Below are positions 10,194 to 22,025 of a DNA stretch of 64,000 nucleotides, in pieces. The translations under genes were made by a program, and so were the position numbers. This stretch comes from Tremella fuciformis. Taxonomy: Eukaryota > Basidiomycota > Tremellomycetes > Tremellales > Tremellaceae. The first letter of the stretch is position 1, and each line of letters starts with the position of its first letter. The stretch is taken from positions 1,426,001 through 1,490,000 of the forward strand of contig CP136491.1 in NCBI GenBank assembly GCA_032768795.1, read 5' to 3'. Under the pieces are notes generated by a model. That model ran no database searches and was not told where the DNA came from. It worked only from the letters and a program-made list of their open reading frames with translations.

Positions 10194-13158
10194 CTATACA
10201 TAATTCACCTCTACTGTCAACGAGAAAGGCAGGCCTGGATCGGTCACCACCAGCTCGCTGCCCTCCTCGACCAGGTCGGCCACCAGCTTCTCGAGGTTGG
10301 GCTTTGTCTTCTCATGCAACTGGGGCGGGGCTTGGAAGAAAAGCGGATGGCCTGTTGAATACGCGAGCGAGGGTCTCTGGATCTGTCTGAAGATAGTCAG
10401 CACGGTAGTAGGTTACTCTCAGATGAACGCTCACAGATCTTGTCGCGCAGCAAGCCAGTCGACCAGCTTCTCCAGCGTCCAGTCTTTGCCTACTTCAGCC
10501 GTGATGGACTCGCCACCGCAGACAGGACATTCGGGCCGTTTCTCATGCTCAAAGGTGAAGGTGTACACCGAGTCGTTGCCCGTGTACTGTGGTATCAGCA
10601 TCAAGCAGCCCATCAGCCTTGAACCTACCATCATGTAGTTGTTCAAGGAAGGTGCAGACGTAGTGGCCAGCTTGAACGCCTCATTGCAACAAGAAGCTAA
10701 GGATGAGCAGGACTCTCGCGGCATTCTCTTCAGCGTACCTGCGATAATGGCATTGGTGCTCGCGATGGCCGGAATGATGTTCTTGACCACACCTTGCGTC
10801 AATGCCCATGTCACACCCTCTATCTTGAACTCGGTAGCTCGCTTTGACGCTTGCTGGTAAAGCCACTCTATATGATCCGGATCATCCGTATCTAGCTTCT
10901 TGTCTGCATGCCATCAGCTGAGTATAAATGCGCGCGCGTGTGAAGCCTACCTTTGAAGATTTTGGGCCATTCGAGCACACTGGCCCACTCTATGCAGTGC
11001 TCTGGTAAACGAGGGGTATTCGCGATGGTGCAGATGGGAAAGGCAGTGGGGGGAGTGAGCATATCGATCTGACGGTCAGTGTCACAAGCGGCCGCAGAAG
11101 GGCAAGTTTCACAGAGCACTCGTAACAAGAGCTGATAGTTGGCAGAATGACACGAGCTTGACCCTTGAAGCCTGGAACAGCATGAGCATCAACCTGGCAG
11201 CGGTGATCAAACGGCGACGACACACCTTCTGTGCCACCATCAATTAATGGCTTGAGACTCTCAGGATTTTCCTCGTCCACCATTTGTACTAAAGTCGCGT
11301 TGATCCAGCGACGGGCCGAGATGGAATCCAGACCCGCAATGATGATGTCGAACTGCATGTAGAAGGAAGGCGGATGGTCCTGGATTTTGCCATGGTATCT
11401 TGGGCGTCAATGACAGCCATCTTGATCGAAGGGTAGACTTACGGAGTAACTCGGACACCTGGAACGCGCGTCATGATGAAGTCGGCTGCAACCAGAGCTT
11501 TTGACTTCCCAACGTCCGCCTCTCTGGACATATCAGTGACTGTCTGAATCTCGTGACCTACCGAAACAGGAATTGTCTGTTGAGATTGGATATGTCAATA
11601 GTGTCCATATCGATGACATGAATATCACTGAACCCCGCTGAAACGTCAGCTAGTTAAACGCGATATAGAGCCCACGCACTCAGGGCAAGGTTCTGCAGGA
11701 TCTCGCAGCCGAGACCTCCCGCGCCAATGACGAGGATCTTGGCCTTTATGCGGAGGAAAGACTTTGCCTGCAAAGTGAGCGCGAGATCATCAGCAGGACT
11801 GAGAGGCTGACCTCGGCACCGCCCACAAACTCCTCAGCGGTCCAAGGACCTCTTCGATCAAGGACGTTGTCGACCGCGCGCCATCGACCAGCATTGTCCA
11901 GATACGCGTTCGGGTGTTTGGATGACCCCGCTTCACCTTCTTTGTAGCCGTTGCGGGGCTCAGAGCACATGTCGACATCCGTAGCACCGTTTGAGGATGC
12001 CTCCGGCTGCAGCGGCAAATCCTGCATGAGCATCCTCCAGATGGCCCAACCGACCCTTCCAAAGCCCTCGCCCCCTGTGCCGCTCTTGCCGCCGAGCCTT
12101 CGGCGAGCTTCAGTAGCAGTCGCCTCGTCGATGAGGCCGCTGCTGAACCGCACATCGACCATGACTGAGACGAGTTCGGGCGAGAATTCAGGATGACCCT
12201 GGATAGTGAGGATTTGAGCCAGGGGTTGATAGGAGGTGGAAGCGGGGTGATGTTTGACCATGCCATGAATGGGGTATCGGTCGGATGAGAGACAAAGACG
12301 GAAATCCGGAGGCATCGACACGACGTGGTCTTTGTGCTGAGTGTATTTAGAGGAGCATTCCTGTTTATGAAGCGGTGGACTTACCATCTGCTCAACGTAC
12401 TGCTCATCAGTGGGATACCTAAGCGAGCCAGCGAAGAACGCACTATGCTGTCTCCTGCCCCTTGTCCGGCAACATCACCGCACCACCAATATCGTCCTTC
12501 GTCCGTAATGTCGTTGCGATAGACTCCCATCTCCCACCCATTGGTCCCTCGCTCACACTGACCTCCTAGTGCGACGCTGATGACCTGATGCCCAAAGCAG
12601 ACACCGACAATCTTGACGTGCTGGGTTCGAGGATTGGACGCAACTTCCTTGATGAAGTCGATGAGCTTCAGATTCCATGCCGGAGTGGCAAATGCGTCGT
12701 GTTCTGCTCATCAAGCAAATGTCAGGCTTTTGGGGGTGTCACGCACTCGCTCCAGTGAGCATGACCGCGTCATAGGCGTCGAGATGAGCACCGGCTACGA
12801 GGCGCTCCATGGGAGGGTATTCTTGCTTCTCGACGACATCGTACCCGTCGACGACCAGCTCGGTGTTGTTGGCGACGATCTGATCGGGGTAAGAAGCGAG
12901 AGCACCTAGTAGCCATGCACGGTAGATCTCGTAGTCTGCAATTAGCACGACAAGGGGTGCTGAAATCAGGTGGGAGCGCACAGGTCCCGAACTGCGCCAC
13001 AACAGGTGGTATCTGGTGATGTGTCAGCTCGACTCAACCTAGAAGAGACACACGACGAGACGTGCTGAGGATTGATTATGATCAGGCATATCGAGCTGAT
13101 GGTGACTCACGGGCGTGTCGCACAAAAGCAATGCCACGCGAATCGTGCGCTTGGTCAT
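10194..13158 (-). CDS. UBA3: Class I glutamine amidotransferase fused to NEDD8-activating enzyme UBA3
   Basis: My model has sixteen exons in one frame, 746 residues. Residues 1 to about 282 are a class I glutamine amidotransferase-like domain: LLLCDTPIPPVV start, TGAKHDAF, the nucleophile-elbow [10 protein letters not shown] with its Cys, a 15-base exon coding YVEQM, then HKDHV, IHGM and IQGHPEF (catalytic His and Glu). From about 331 the protein is UBA3, the catalytic subunit of the NEDD8 E1: [17 protein letters not shown]-binding [50 protein letters not shown], a Cys-containing [17 protein letters not shown], and zinc ligands CYEC and CPVC. UBA3 adenylates NEDD8 for cullin modification. Exon 6 (12336–11812) runs from HKDHV of the first enzyme into EEFVGGAE of the second with no stop. 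Either this is a true fusion, or two genes overlap and an internal Met starts UBA3. Confidence 0.8.
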
Positions 13159-13443
13159 GTTGGACTGAAGTTGTAAGACGGTGGCGAGGGAATCTGGGCG
13201 AGAGGCAGCCGTTTGGCCAGTTCTTTATGGCTTGCGAGACCAGTGCCGATCCTCTGTGTCCCGCAGGCTTCCTCCCGCGATGCTTCGACCACCTACTTGC
13301 GTCGACGAGTGTGTCAAGTAAAGATGAACGGAGAAGGATGGGGTCGACTTCGCCGGGATCACCTCCACTTCGTACTTCGTGTCATCTCGGCTTCCTTTCT
13401 GCTTGCCTTCCTTCTTCCCGTTCATCACGTCCACGTCAAGAGC

Positions 13444-14422
13444 ATGAGCGTTTCGACACCTCGCGCGGGTCCCTCACGACCTGCTGCGCCTCGCAGGACC
13501 TCGACTCTGAAAGGTTCATCTCCAGCCTCGTCGCCCGTTGTTTCGCCCGCCCCCACGCCCACACGCAAACAGTCTGCCGTCTCATCAGTCGCCGACCGCA
13601 AAGCCAGGCGAGAGCAACTCAGGAATTTCTATGGGATCAAGGACGATGCGTCAAATGGCGCGGCCAGTCCGGGAAAAGGCCCCAAAGCTCTTGGACGAAA
13701 AACCAAAAAGCCAGATAGGAATCCAAGTGCGGGAACAGTCTAGACAACTTGGGGTTGAACTCATGAGCAGACGAGGGCGGCTTTGACGCCGAGGCGTACT
13801 ACGACGAGCTCGTCCAGAAAGCAACGCTCGCTGAGTTGATGAATGCAACGACTACCATTGCGGCCGGTGCGTCTGGCTTCCTGTCGGAAGTGTTGGGTCT
13901 GACGATCAGAGGTCAACAACTTGCTCGGCTCGAGGCACTCCCTGGTCTACAACCACCATCATCAGGCAGGTCTTCATAGGCATGTGCGATGCGCCGTGCT
14001 GACTCGCAGCTCTTCGCTGCGGGCGATACGATATCCGTCCTCAACTCGCGAACACCGCAGCTGCTCAGCATCGTTACGTCGCTCCAAGACAGCTTCTCGT
14101 CCATCTCACAGCTCGCAGATAGCATAGCGCTGCCCGATGAGCCCGAGGTCCTGGTGAATCCTGTAGAACGAGGCGTCCAGAGATTGCGGCTCATGGTCGT
14201 TGCGAAAGGTAAGCGATGCAAGTGGTAGTATCGCTGGAGCTAAGTGCAGAATCGCCCGAACGGATACGTCAATGCTACGAATCCTTCAGAGCCGCATTGG
14301 AGAAGGCCGTCGAAGTGGACAAGCCGCAGGCGAGAGAGCTGCAGGCCGAATGTGAGCGGCTACTGGCGGGTCTGCTGGCGGCTGCAGAGAAGTCAGATGT
14401 CGAGGCAAAACATACAACATAG
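13444..14422 (+). CDS. VPS51: VPS51-like vesicle-tethering subunit
   Basis: Five exons (13444–13726, 13771–13866, 13910–13965, 14010–14208, 14250–14422) give 268 residues. After a Ser/Pro-rich start comes RKARREQLRNFYGIK, then FDAEAYYDELVQKATLAELM and SLVYNHHHQLFAAGDTI. These follow the N-terminal pattern of VPS51 (LRxFYG, FDxxxYLxxL, TLVYENYNKFISATDTI) residue for residue. VPS51 is a subunit of the GARP/EARP complexes that tether endosome-derived vesicles at the Golgi. The rest is helical. The third intron (13966–14009) begins GCAGGT; only this GC donor keeps the alignment. At 268 residues the protein is near the short fungal form, far below the animal one. An in-frame upstream extension exists, but the Met at 13444 precedes a typical disordered leader. 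Confidence 0.75.
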
Positions 14423-14460
14423 AGTCGCGTGCGTATCTGACTATCTGCCATACCCAAGCC

Positions 14461-17012
14461 TCATTGCGGCTTCTCCCTTGCGTAAAAGTCCTTCAAACGT
14501 CGTATCGCAATCTCATAGCTGTCCTTGTAAGGCTTGAGGGCGTCTTCCTGCACTTTGACCTTCTTGACCTCGCGCAGATGCCCAGCCGCTTGCAGAAGGT
14601 TCTTGAAGTGCAAAGCCTCTTGCTTCTCGACCAGCGTCCAAGCTGTACCAGACCTGCCGGCCCGGGCTGTTCGTCCAACCCGGTGGACGTATTTCCGCAT
14701 GTCGAGTGGTGCGTCGTACGACACTACATGCTCGACAGTCGGCAGGTCCATTCCTCGAGCAATGAGATCGGAGCATACCAGCCTGGACGTCAGCGATACC
14801 TTAAAACAGCTCACATTGTCTCACAGATGTATGTCCCCGCTGGAAAACTCCGCCAGGAGCTTCTTGCGCTCGCTGGGCTTCATCTCACTCGTATAGCTCT
14901 TGACGACTTTGCCGCCGCCGTAAGCAGCCTCGAAATACTCGAGCAGCTTGACAAGTCTTGTAGTGCTCTCGACCGATTTGGTGAACACCAACGCAGAGGA
15001 GACACCGTATGCCGAATCGTGAATCAAGTGGATGAGGTTGAGGGGTTTCAGCGCTGAAGGTAGGATGAGCATTCTTTCCGTCAGGCCGGAAGGTAAAGCG
15101 AATTGCTCTCCCAAGTTGACGGCTGATTGGTCGGCTGCTGCGGATTGGACGATATAGTACTGAGGGTCATGCAGATCGAGCGCGGCGACTTTGGCGGGAT
15201 CGCGGGTGAGCGTGGCGGAGAACAGCAGCTTCTGGCACTGATGGTGAGCTTGGCCCTGCATCACTCGAAGTAGCGTACCTTGCTGAACTCTGGCTCGAGG
15301 AAATCGTAGGATTGATCTACAAGGCCGCATGCCTTATGCCAATGAGGTGCGATGTGGTCGTCTGGAAGAAGTGGAAAGTCATACTGTATCGGCTCCTTCG
15401 GCGGCCGGATATGGCTCAAGATCTTTGCCAGCCAATCTTGGAAACTTTGATTCAGTAATCGATCGGCCTCGTCGATGATCTGCATGTTAGTCGTCCGAAA
15501 CGAAGGGGTGAGATGGGCGGGCTTACCAGGAAGCGAAGATGCTGTAGGGAGAAATTAGGAGTATAGGTGAGGTGGTCAATCAGCCTTCCCGGCGTCGCCA
15601 CCAAAATGTCGACCTTGGATGAGCCTCCGAGACGCCTGCCAGTCAGCTGAGGGCTCGAGGGAATGCATTCTCCTCACTTGTTGTCGAGATCTGCAACGAG
15701 GGCTTTTTGCTCGTGAGCAAAAGTGTGCTGCCCAGTGATGGCGCCAATCTGCAGTGAGTGAGAAGTTTCGACGCAGTCTGCCTTGCACTGACCTTCAGAG
15801 ACGTCCCCTGTGCCAGCATCTCCAAGGTCTCTCGCACCTGAGCCACCAGATCTTTGGTCGGAAGTACAATGAGAGCAGAAAGGCGCGTGACTTGTCGTTG
15901 CGACAGGAGCTCGATGGTTGGAACGGCATATGCCAGCGTCTTGCCCGAACCGGTCGGGGCTGAAATGAGATAGTCTTGTAATTGCTCGTATTTCAAGGGG
16001 TGCAGGGGGAGAGACAGGAGCTGGGGTAAGATCGCTGCTTGGACTGGACGTGTCAGCTGTTGCCGAGAGAGATGACTCGACAAACCAGCAAAGAAATCCG
16101 AGACACCTGCGTTCTTCAGGCGCTTCTTCATCCTCTCGCTCAGTCCGAGCTGTTCCTTTCTATTTTGAGGCGTGCGCAGATCGTCTATAGGTATCCGCAG
16201 ATCCTGATCGACAAAAGTGGCACTCTCGACACCGGCCGGAAGTCCTTGACGAGCCAGAACATCGGCTGAAGGCAGGGGCGCCGACCGAGGCAGAGGGAAG
16301 GCCTCTAGCGGTCGTTCCTCGTCGAAGGGCGATATGCGAGCGTCCTCGCTCATGCTCCGCTCAGCCGCTTCCTCAAGCGGATCCTCATCGTTGCCACCGG
16401 CTTCAGACTCCTCGTCCGCTTGTTCGGCCACATGATCTTCCTCCTCGCTCGTGTCATCCCCATTTACAGCGACCTTCGCTGCTGCTTGCTCTTCTTGTGC
16501 TCGCCTAGCCGCTTTTTCCGCTTGCCGTGCAGTCCTCTTTGCCCTTTTCTCCAACCTCCGTTTTTCGCGCGCTTCTTCGTCCGGGGTCATAGGTGTAGCC
16601 TTTTGAGATATATCGGGCGCATCATCCTCTGGCTGAGTTCGTGCACCGCCGTCCTCTTCTTCGACGACAGGAGCTGTTCCAGTAGGCCCGATTGGCGGCT
16701 GCCAACTTTTGTTCTTTGGTGCTGCAGCCTTTTTGGCGGCTTTCAACTTGCGATACCGCTTGGCTTTCTTGACCGCGTATCGCTGCTGTGCTTCGGTCTG
16801 ACATCAGCAGAGCCTCCATTATCCACATCTGAGCCCAACACCTTCTGCTTCTTCTGCTTCTCCTGCAGCTCGGAGCTTCCCGATGGGGCTCCCCCATTCG
16901 GCACCAGTGCCATGCGGTCGGGGTGCACACCATTGGCGTGTAATCTCGAAGGACCTGCCGTAGGCTGGTCTGCTTCCTCGGCGAACATTACATGTTTGCG
17001 TTTCTCCGCCAT
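14461..17012 (-). CDS. DBP6: ATP-dependent RNA helicase DBP6/DDX51
   Basis: Eight exons, starting 17012–16842. The N-terminal ~200 residues are acidic and basic low-complexity with Lys/Ala runs. The helicase core follows in order: VQAAILPQLL (Q-motif region), APTGSGKT (Walker A), LIVLPTKDLVAQV, TPGRLIDHL, IIDEADRLL (DEAD), FSATL (SAT), VCSDLIARGMDLP and HRVGRTARAGRSG (motif VI). The spacing and TPGRLIDHLTYTPNF place it in the DBP6/DDX51 subfamily, which acts in 60S ribosomal subunit assembly in the nucleolus. All introns are GT–AG. It converges with the VPS51-like gene, with only 38 bases between the stop codons, so the 3' ends of the two transcripts probably overlap. Confidence 0.88.
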
Positions 17013-17198
17013 GCTGGCTGGTGTCTTGGCCGTATTTGGTTGAGGTGATGCTCAGAACTGCTTGGTGGACAGAGATGCAGCGACTTTTACGAAATCACCG
17101 TGGGAGAGTGGACCACGTGGTTATCAGTTCGGTTCGTGTTGAGCGGTGACGCGCTTTGCCGCTATGTTCAGGTGGTCTTTCGAGACGGGTTGGCAGCG

Positions 17199-18244
17199 AT
17201 GCCTTGGCTCATGAAAGCGGAGCCGGACTCGCGGATCGTCAAGGGGAAAGATGTCAAGGTGGGTGTAGTGTTGCGACAAGAGGCTGCCAATTGACGCATA
17301 GTTCTCGGTGGACGACTTTGAGAAGCTCGGCGTCTCCCAGTGGGACGGTGAGATCGATCCTCCTGATTGAGTTGAAGGGGCGGAGCTGAGCAAAAGGGGT
17401 ACGGAATCATGTAGCCAAGAACATCATGAAGGAGCGTATGAAGGTCGGCGATAAAGTACGCTGCTCATTCCTGCGCGCGAGGCAAGGCTGATGCCGAGGT
17501 CTTGTTTTACCACAGCAACTGCAAGGAGCCCGGTGTCTTTGCCCTAGCCGAGGTGGCCAGAGAAGGATACCCAGATTGCAAGTCAACTTGAAAGCATTGA
17601 ACGATTCTCTGACCGCCAGATACTGCCTGGGATCCGTACGTTTCCCCCACCACCAAGTCTCGCAAGGGACGGCTGACGTTATGCAGAAGCCATCCTTACT
17701 TTGACCCAAAGACCAACAAGGAGACTCCGACGTGGTTCATGGTGAACATAGTGAAGCACATGGGAGTGATATGAGCTCAGAGCAGGTCGACGTCCGCTTC
17801 GTATCCCGGCTGCCGCATCCCCCGTCTCTGGCACTGATCAAGCTGCTGGCCGACGCGCCCAGCTTGCCTCGCGAAGTCGAGTACATCGGTCCAGCGGGGC
17901 ATGAGGGTCTGAAGAACATGGCCTTGGTACGGCAAGGGCGATTGAGCGTGCAGCCTGTCACTGACGAGGCGTATGCCGCGGTCGTGGCGATGGGCCAGAA
18001 AGGCGGGTGGGACGGTCTGCTGGTCAACAGCAAAGGGAAAAAGGCGAAACGCGTGGCGGAACAGGAGGACGGCGCGCAGGATGAGCCAGTGACACAGCCA
18101 CCGAAGGCAGCGAAGGTGGAGTCCAAGAAGTCGCAAATGGGAACGGGGCGCTCGAAATTGGGAACAGGGGCGAAAGATGAGGCCACGAGCAGGAGGGAAT
18201 CGACGGGATCTAGAAGAAGTTCGAGAGTCAAAGTGAAGGCATAG
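17199..18244 (+). CDS. THYN1-like EVE-domain protein
   Basis: Seven exons give 258 residues. The EVE domain is read in order: [72 protein letters not shown] and LKNMALVRQGRLSVQPVTDE. This matches thymocyte nuclear protein 1, whose EVE fold is related to YTH/PUA domains and is thought to bind modified nucleic-acid bases. The C-terminal ~60 residues are basic and Ser-rich, which would suit a nuclear location. The fourth intron (17578–17619) begins with GCAAGT, the consensus form of GC donors. Reading through it gives a stop, so splicing is required. The start at 17199 matches the family; the frame extends further upstream to 17100 without support. Confidence 0.85.
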
Positions 18245-18521
18245 ACATGTCGCATAACAAAACGTATGAACAGGTCATCAGATTGTCTCGTCGCGTCGTG
18301 GCCGTTCTCCTCCTGTCTCGTACTCCTTCGGATCCTTTCCTTGCTGCTCGCCTCGTAGAGGTGCATCGTGATTCATCATGATTATAAGTTTTCGAGGTTT
18401 AGCGGATCTTTACGAAGATCCAACGAGAGGGGCGCGCTCCTCATCGTGCAGCAAAGTACCAGATCCTCGGATGGTCGTGCTGAATCTGAGAACAGGTTTT
18501 TCAAGCGGAACACAAGACTTA

Positions 18522-19511
18522 CTACAGGGACTTGAGGATGGCAAAGAGCGAGAGGATGAAGAAGGCGAAAGCACTCCAGTGGATGAACTTGCTGCTGGTC
18601 TGATATATGACTATCCCCGTTAGCAACCCGCCTGACTGCTAGTTTCTTCTATTGATGCTCACAAATAGCAAACAGCGCCCATGTGATCGCAGCGGCGCCG
18701 GCGGCGTCACCTTCTTTGCTGGCGAACGCGTACGCGGCAGCCGTGGTCTCCAGGAAGACGAAGGCTAGGAAGACGAAGATCTTGGTCCAGATGCCAGCTT
18801 TGTGGCTATGAGCATTGACGCCGAAGGCCTCGAAGAGCGACAGCACAACGAGTACAATGGTCCCTGTGCTGTTAGTTCTGTTTGCCCGACGAAGAATCGA
18901 CGAGCTCACATCCGTGCCAGAGCGAGAAGGGAAGGTGGACGAATGCCTCCTCGCCAAAGGACTCTCGGGTACCGTGGTTCTTCTTAACGACATAGTAGAT
19001 CTGGCTGACCGTGGCGGAAACCAGGAGGGACAGGACAAAGGCCAGGATGTACCAGTGTCGAGTCCAGAAGAACACGTAGACCGAGTTGAGAAGACCGAGA
19101 AGGGCAAAGCGCCAGCCAATGGAATCCACAATGATCTCCTGACCGCGTGTCGTGAACTGGAAGATCATGGTGCCAAGCAAAAGGAGGTGGATGAGGGACC
19201 AAACCCAGAAGGCCCACTCGGAAGGGGTGATGTAAGTCACCTGTCGTGGTCAGCTGTGTACGGCCACCCTCGGTATCACGAGCGAGCGCGCACCTTCTCG
19301 GACCCATACATTGAGGTGGGCCCCGCGACCCCGTAGACATTGGAGCCAAGAGATGCTGCATAGACTATGATGTTTACCACCTGTCCGTAAGCGTCGCACG
19401 TTCCGGTGGCCAGTGGCGACACCGAGGCCCAGGCTTTGAGCCGCTGAGACGCGTCGGCCCCGCGCCCGACCTTGTACTGACCTTGATGAGGAGTCCGTCG
19501 GTGAGAGCCAT
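18522..19511 (-). CDS. Multi-pass membrane protein (DUF1774-like)
   Basis: Five exons (19511–19482, 19380–19294, 19240–18910, 18863–18663, 18610–18522) give 245 residues. The sequence is almost all hydrophobic, with about six or seven predicted membrane spans: [108 protein letters not shown] and a C-terminal [22 protein letters not shown] and [12 protein letters not shown] resemble a fungal family I recall as DUF1774, with no known function. The first intron (101 bases) is long for this window. Confidence 0.75.
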
Positions 19512-19935
19512 GTTGCCAAGCTGTGCGTCGTTACAATACTTCCCAAACGTGTCACGAGCAGATGCGCAGAGAGGTGGTATGCAACCAAGACAGAGAGAAG
19601 GAAGGCTTGTGGGGGCCAACATGCTTTCGTCCCTTTGATGCGTCGACCCACGAAACGACCTGACGTCATCATTTCAGCAGGTTCCGAGCCGTGGCGCGCC
19701 TATTGCAACCCGGCCGTCCGTCGAGTCCGTGCGGTGGTACCTGGCAAGGGCAGTTGGGTTGAGAGACTATCTACTCTTGTGTCCGGATCCCATCAGTTCT
19801 TTCTCTGCTCCTTCAAAGCCATCCTGATTGCTTCCTTTGTATTCTCCTCTCTACTCACCAACACAACGTCTCCTCTCACACGCGCTACCTTCTACAGCCT
19901 ACCCCCATCGACGATCTAACATGGACTGAAAAAGC

Positions 19936-21542
19936 ATGCTCATGAAGCTACGAATTGACACCCGCCTTGTATACAGCTTGTACCTTCTCCCGCTCGTTGC
20001 GGCTACATCTCATGCTATTGCGTCCAGGACCTTGGCACCCACCGCATCTGCCCCAAGCAGGACAGCCCGCTTGGGCACACCTGCGCCGACAACGATTTCT
20101 CCAAGATGGAACCGCCGCCAACAGAATGATGGGGCCCTCAGCCTGATCACCGCCGACATCAACACCACTGTACCGACCGTTACATCCAGTAACGAGGTGA
20201 TCACCACAACTTCGCTCACCCCAGCCACCGGGACACTTGAGATATGGGCTACGATGGGCCTGATAATGCCAAACCCCTATGACAAGATATATACCAGTGA
20301 GCTTGAATTCCAGGGTTCACACATGGCGTCGTGCTCACAAGGAAGACGTCAGCTACAATTTTGGCTTCGTAAATACACTGTTTCACTACCCCACTGAGAC
20401 GTCGAATGCTGACTCTCAGGTAGACCCCGTCCGACGTCCGGCACCGACTGCTGGTGGATGGCTGAGGCAGGTTCAGCCCCTTCTCATATTTCCCAATTAC
20501 ACGGTGATACGACTCCAGTCGCACGGTGATAATCACTGACAGTCCAAGGTCAACGTGTTCTCTTCGAGTGGGACGCTGAATACAAGCTCGCCCGCGTCCA
20601 TCCCGGACGGCAGTCCGGGTCTGTGCGGGTCCGTGAACGTCGTCTCAACGCGATGCCTTGCTCACAGACAGAGCGACCGCCGAGAATTATGCCGTGCACT
20701 ACCCTTTCATCTTTCGACAACCGGGCTGGTATATGTTTGTCATCAATCAAACATGGGCGCAGGCGTCACTTGTGAGTTTCCCACCTCAGCTCGAGGAACG
20801 AGATCTGAATGGGAAGAGCGAGGATAACACCACCTGCCTCGAACCATACAAGCGAGAGGACCAGATCTTTTCGTGGATGACGTTGTCCGTGGCTCCGTAC
20901 CCTACAAATGGAGCTCAGCCCGTCTCGCCGAGTCAAGACTATACCGTCTTTCGCCAAGTTAGCTTCTCGACTGCGCCCGACTTGCCATACGATCCCGCTC
21001 CCACCACCCATGCCCAAGCTTTGGGAATCGGTTTGGGTGTGACCGTAGCCGTGTTAGCCTTCACTACCATGGCTTTCGTTTTCTGGTGGATCCGTCAGAG
21101 GCGATTCGTCCACAGAGAAGTGGGTCTTCTTGCAAAATTTTGAGATGGAGTTCGTGCTGATGAACAGCTGCTTGCCTTCGAACGGATGAACGCCAGGGAG
21201 AAGCAGGATTTCTTGAGAGCCTCGCCCGGGCACTGGCTGGACCCATACGCGCCTGAACGATATGATCCTCGCGGAAACTGGCATCCTCCAGCTGTGACCG
21301 ACTATCTGCGATGGAGATGGCAGCAACGTCGAGGTCTGGATGATCGCTACTTGAATCGTCCAAACCTCCCGCCAAAAGACAGAAGGCCCACACAGTGGGT
21401 GCTTCCCGATGCCCGTGGATTTGGTTCAGTCAATGCGTGGCAGAGACGCCAGCCCCAGATGTCGCAAATGCCCAATGGAGCACTGGTCTGGCCTTCCTGG
21501 TCCGCGCAAGGTCGGCCTGTGTATCAGGCAGTCGGGACATAG
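19936..21542 (+). CDS. Type I membrane protein, unknown function
   Basis: An N-terminal signal peptide (LVYSLYLLPLVAATSHAIA) is followed by a Thr/Ser-rich and then a more structured external region. That region contains NxT/S sites and FRQPGWYMFVINQTW. A single membrane span (LGIGLGVTVAVLAFTTMAFVFW) is followed by a basic stop-transfer (IRQRRF) and a Trp/Arg/Pro-rich cytosolic tail. My exons are 19936–20296, 20346–20368, 20420–20503, about 20551–20607, a long exon to about 21117, and a last exon to 21542. The 51-base intron 20369–20419 is stop-free. The junction near 20608–20656 is my least certain. The start could also be the Met two codons downstream. It is divergent from the membrane protein at 18522–19511, with about 420 bases between. 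Confidence 0.6.
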
Positions 21543-22025
21543 ATGGGGAATGGTCTTGTATCGGGAGTCTCGTGTAGATGGCATTTTCCTGTTATCGGTC
21601 TCTATTGACGAAGTCATCCTTCTCGATTGTTGATAGGGAAAACTCGTCCGCCATACAGCTGTATTTCTAAGAGCGTCAGACATTCTAGATGCCAGTGCTT
21701 GGGTTTTGGTTTTCTGTGCCGACTTGCCTATCGATCTCGTGCAGAGCGTTCTTCACGTCTGGCACGTTGCTTGGGATCAGCTCTCATGGGCGCTGATATA
21801 CTAGCCTGATCGTTGTCTGATTTGGCCAACATGCCCTGAAAACGACCGGCTACAGTCCGTACGAGATACTCTGTGGCTTTGTTGCACCTAGATATCGAAC
21901 GCCACATTTCTCGGCACGGACCGCCACATTCAATTTCGTCAGCGTCAGCCGACAGACACTCTACACCGTCGTCAGCCTTCTCTTCCTCTTCAATCTTTTC
22001 AGTCTCGAATCGTTGGGGGCGCACC
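21543..22025. other. Intergenic gap before the i-AAA protease gene
   Basis: About 480 bases. The last ~100 bases before the ATG at 22026 are pyrimidine-rich (TCTTCCTCTTC), as in a fungal 5' leader. No coding frame is supported on either strand. Confidence 0.5.
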
